Origin: Candidatus Aldehydirespirator catecholifindens
GTDB lineage: Bacteria > Actinomycetota > Acidimicrobiia > Acidimicrobiales > Aldehydirespiratoraceae
Assembly: GCA_028283245.1 (NCBI GenBank)
Contig: JAPYNU010000021.1
Location: 1-43,438, forward strand
DNA: 43,438 nucleotides
Direction of reading: 5' to 3'
Shown one piece after another: positions 42,821 to 43,438 of the stretch. The stretch's first letter is position 1. The number at the start of each line of letters is the position of its first letter. The translations under genes were made by a program, and so were the position numbers. Under the pieces are notes generated by a model that saw only the letters and a program-made list of their open reading frames with translations, was not told where the DNA came from and did not search any database.

Positions 42821-43438
42821 ATGTCCCACAACACCAGCGATGCCTCCCTGCATGTGCCCTCTCTACGTATCAAGGGCTTCCGTGGCATTGACAGCCTCAC
42901 CATCAACCGTTTCGGTCGTGTAACTCTGCTAACGGGTCGTAACGGCACAGGAAAGACCACTGTGCTTGAGGCGATCCGCATATTCGCTGACCGAGGTCGT
43001 CTCTCGTCATTGGTTGAAGTGCTGAATCGCAGCGAGGAGTTGTCAGGCCGTGCCAGCGAAGAAAACGAGATCGCAGAGATACCTGACTTCAAGGCTTTGT
43101 TCCATGGCCGACAGGCAAACGTCGGCACCTCGTTCACGATCGGCCTCAATGGAGATACTCAAGCTCAGCTGCTAGCTGAGGTTTCTTCTATAGAAAATGT
43201 GCCTGACGAATGGATGTCTAGGTCGCGATCAATCATGAGCGATCAGGTTCTTAGGATCGCTTTTAGTGACTTTGAAGAGTTCCTACCCGTATTTGATGGC
43301 GACATGTTTGAGCGGTGGAGAAGTCCGAGATTCCCAACCCGAGATAACGGGCGACCCGAGACCGTGAAGGCTGAGGTGCTGGGTCCTGGGCTGCTCAACA
43401 ACCTAGATTTGGATCAGCGGTGGGGGGAGATTGCACTC
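42821..43438 (+). CDS. AAA family ATPase, partial (cut by window end)
   Basis: The frame is open for 206 codons to the window edge. It begins with the pattern of RecF/OLD-type ATPases, SLRIKGFRGIDSLTINRFG, followed by Walker A GRNGTGKTT at residues 39-47 and LEAIRIF. This N-terminus resembles the AAA_15/AAA_21 group often found in defence or accessory loci, sometimes with a TOPRIM or DUF4435/DUF3226 part downstream, which is not visible here. ATG at 42821 is preferred; an in-frame ATG at 42812 is possible. A TACGAT at 42782-42787 may be its -10. It stands where proA is often found. Confidence 0.75.
   Translation, partial: MSHNTSDASLHVPSLRIKGFRGIDSLTINRFGRVTLLTGRNGTGKTTVLEAIRIFADRGRLSSLVEVLNRSEELSGRASEENEIAEIPDFKALFHGRQANVGTSFTIGLNGDTQAQLLAEVSSIENVPDEWMSRSRSIMSDQVLRIAFSDFEEFLPVFDGDMFERWRSPRFPTRDNGRPETVKAEVLGPGLLNNLDLDQRWGEIAL

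Overview
The window looks like chromosomal core DNA of a high-GC actinobacterium, most plausibly from the Acidimicrobiia or a near relative. The evidence is gene order plus protein character. The run tlyA-nadK-recN-pyrG-xerD-scpA-scpB-rluB-tyrA-aroA-cmk, the run tig-clpP-clpX-folC-ndk, and the run mreBCD-mrdA-rodA-(radical SAM pair)-rne-rplU-rpmA-obg-proB are all actinobacterial arrangements. Many start codons lie 6-9 bases after a TANNNT hexamer, which fits leaderless transcription, common in this phylum. The lineage is an inference; no rRNA gene is present.

Layout. 1-4 kb: a possible gene tail, a small three-segment membrane protein (GlpR-like), a UDP-GlcNAc 2-epimerase relative, and a convergent pair made of an LPG-synthase-type membrane protein and a polysaccharide pyruvyl transferase; together these suggest surface polysaccharide work. 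tRNA-Ala(CGC) follows. 4-6.8 kb: an ammonium transporter and an M20 amidohydrolase of the allantoate/N-carbamoyl amino acid type, both on the minus strand (nitrogen scavenging). 6.9-21.3 kb: an unannotated-looking 40-residue hydrophobic peptide, then the long plus-strand block of rRNA methylation, NAD kinase, DNA repair, CTP synthesis, chromosome segregation, aromatic amino acid synthesis, CMP kinase and phospholipid acyltransferase, interrupted by a minus-strand trpS and closed by minus-strand ispH.

21.3-22.9 kb: the least ordinary stretch. A MinD/ParA-like protein that has lost its P-loop lysines is divergent from a small excisionase/BldC-type DNA-binding protein; then a long hairpin and tRNA-Gly(TCC). 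22.9-28.3 kb: trigger factor, ClpP, ClpX, FolC, NDK. 28.5-34.8 kb: the complete rod-shape operon (MreB, MreC, MreD, PBP2, RodA). 34.8-42.8 kb: the TIGR03960/TIGR03936-type pair, RNase E/G, L21, L27, Obg, and glutamate 5-kinase. The window ends inside an AAA ATPase standing where proA often lies.

The most unusual theme is a set of short tandem arrays placed inside the first part of genes or just upstream of RNA genes: ten 12-bp units at the start of scpA, ten 9-bp units in the MinD-like gene, five 9-bp units making up the membrane segment of the small peptide, three 9-bp units before tRNA-Ala and four 6-bp units before tRNA-Gly. Other points of interest are the leaderless promoters, a pair of mutually exclusive hairpins before the radical SAM gene, an Obg protein with an altered G4 motif, and the truncated ATPase at the edge.
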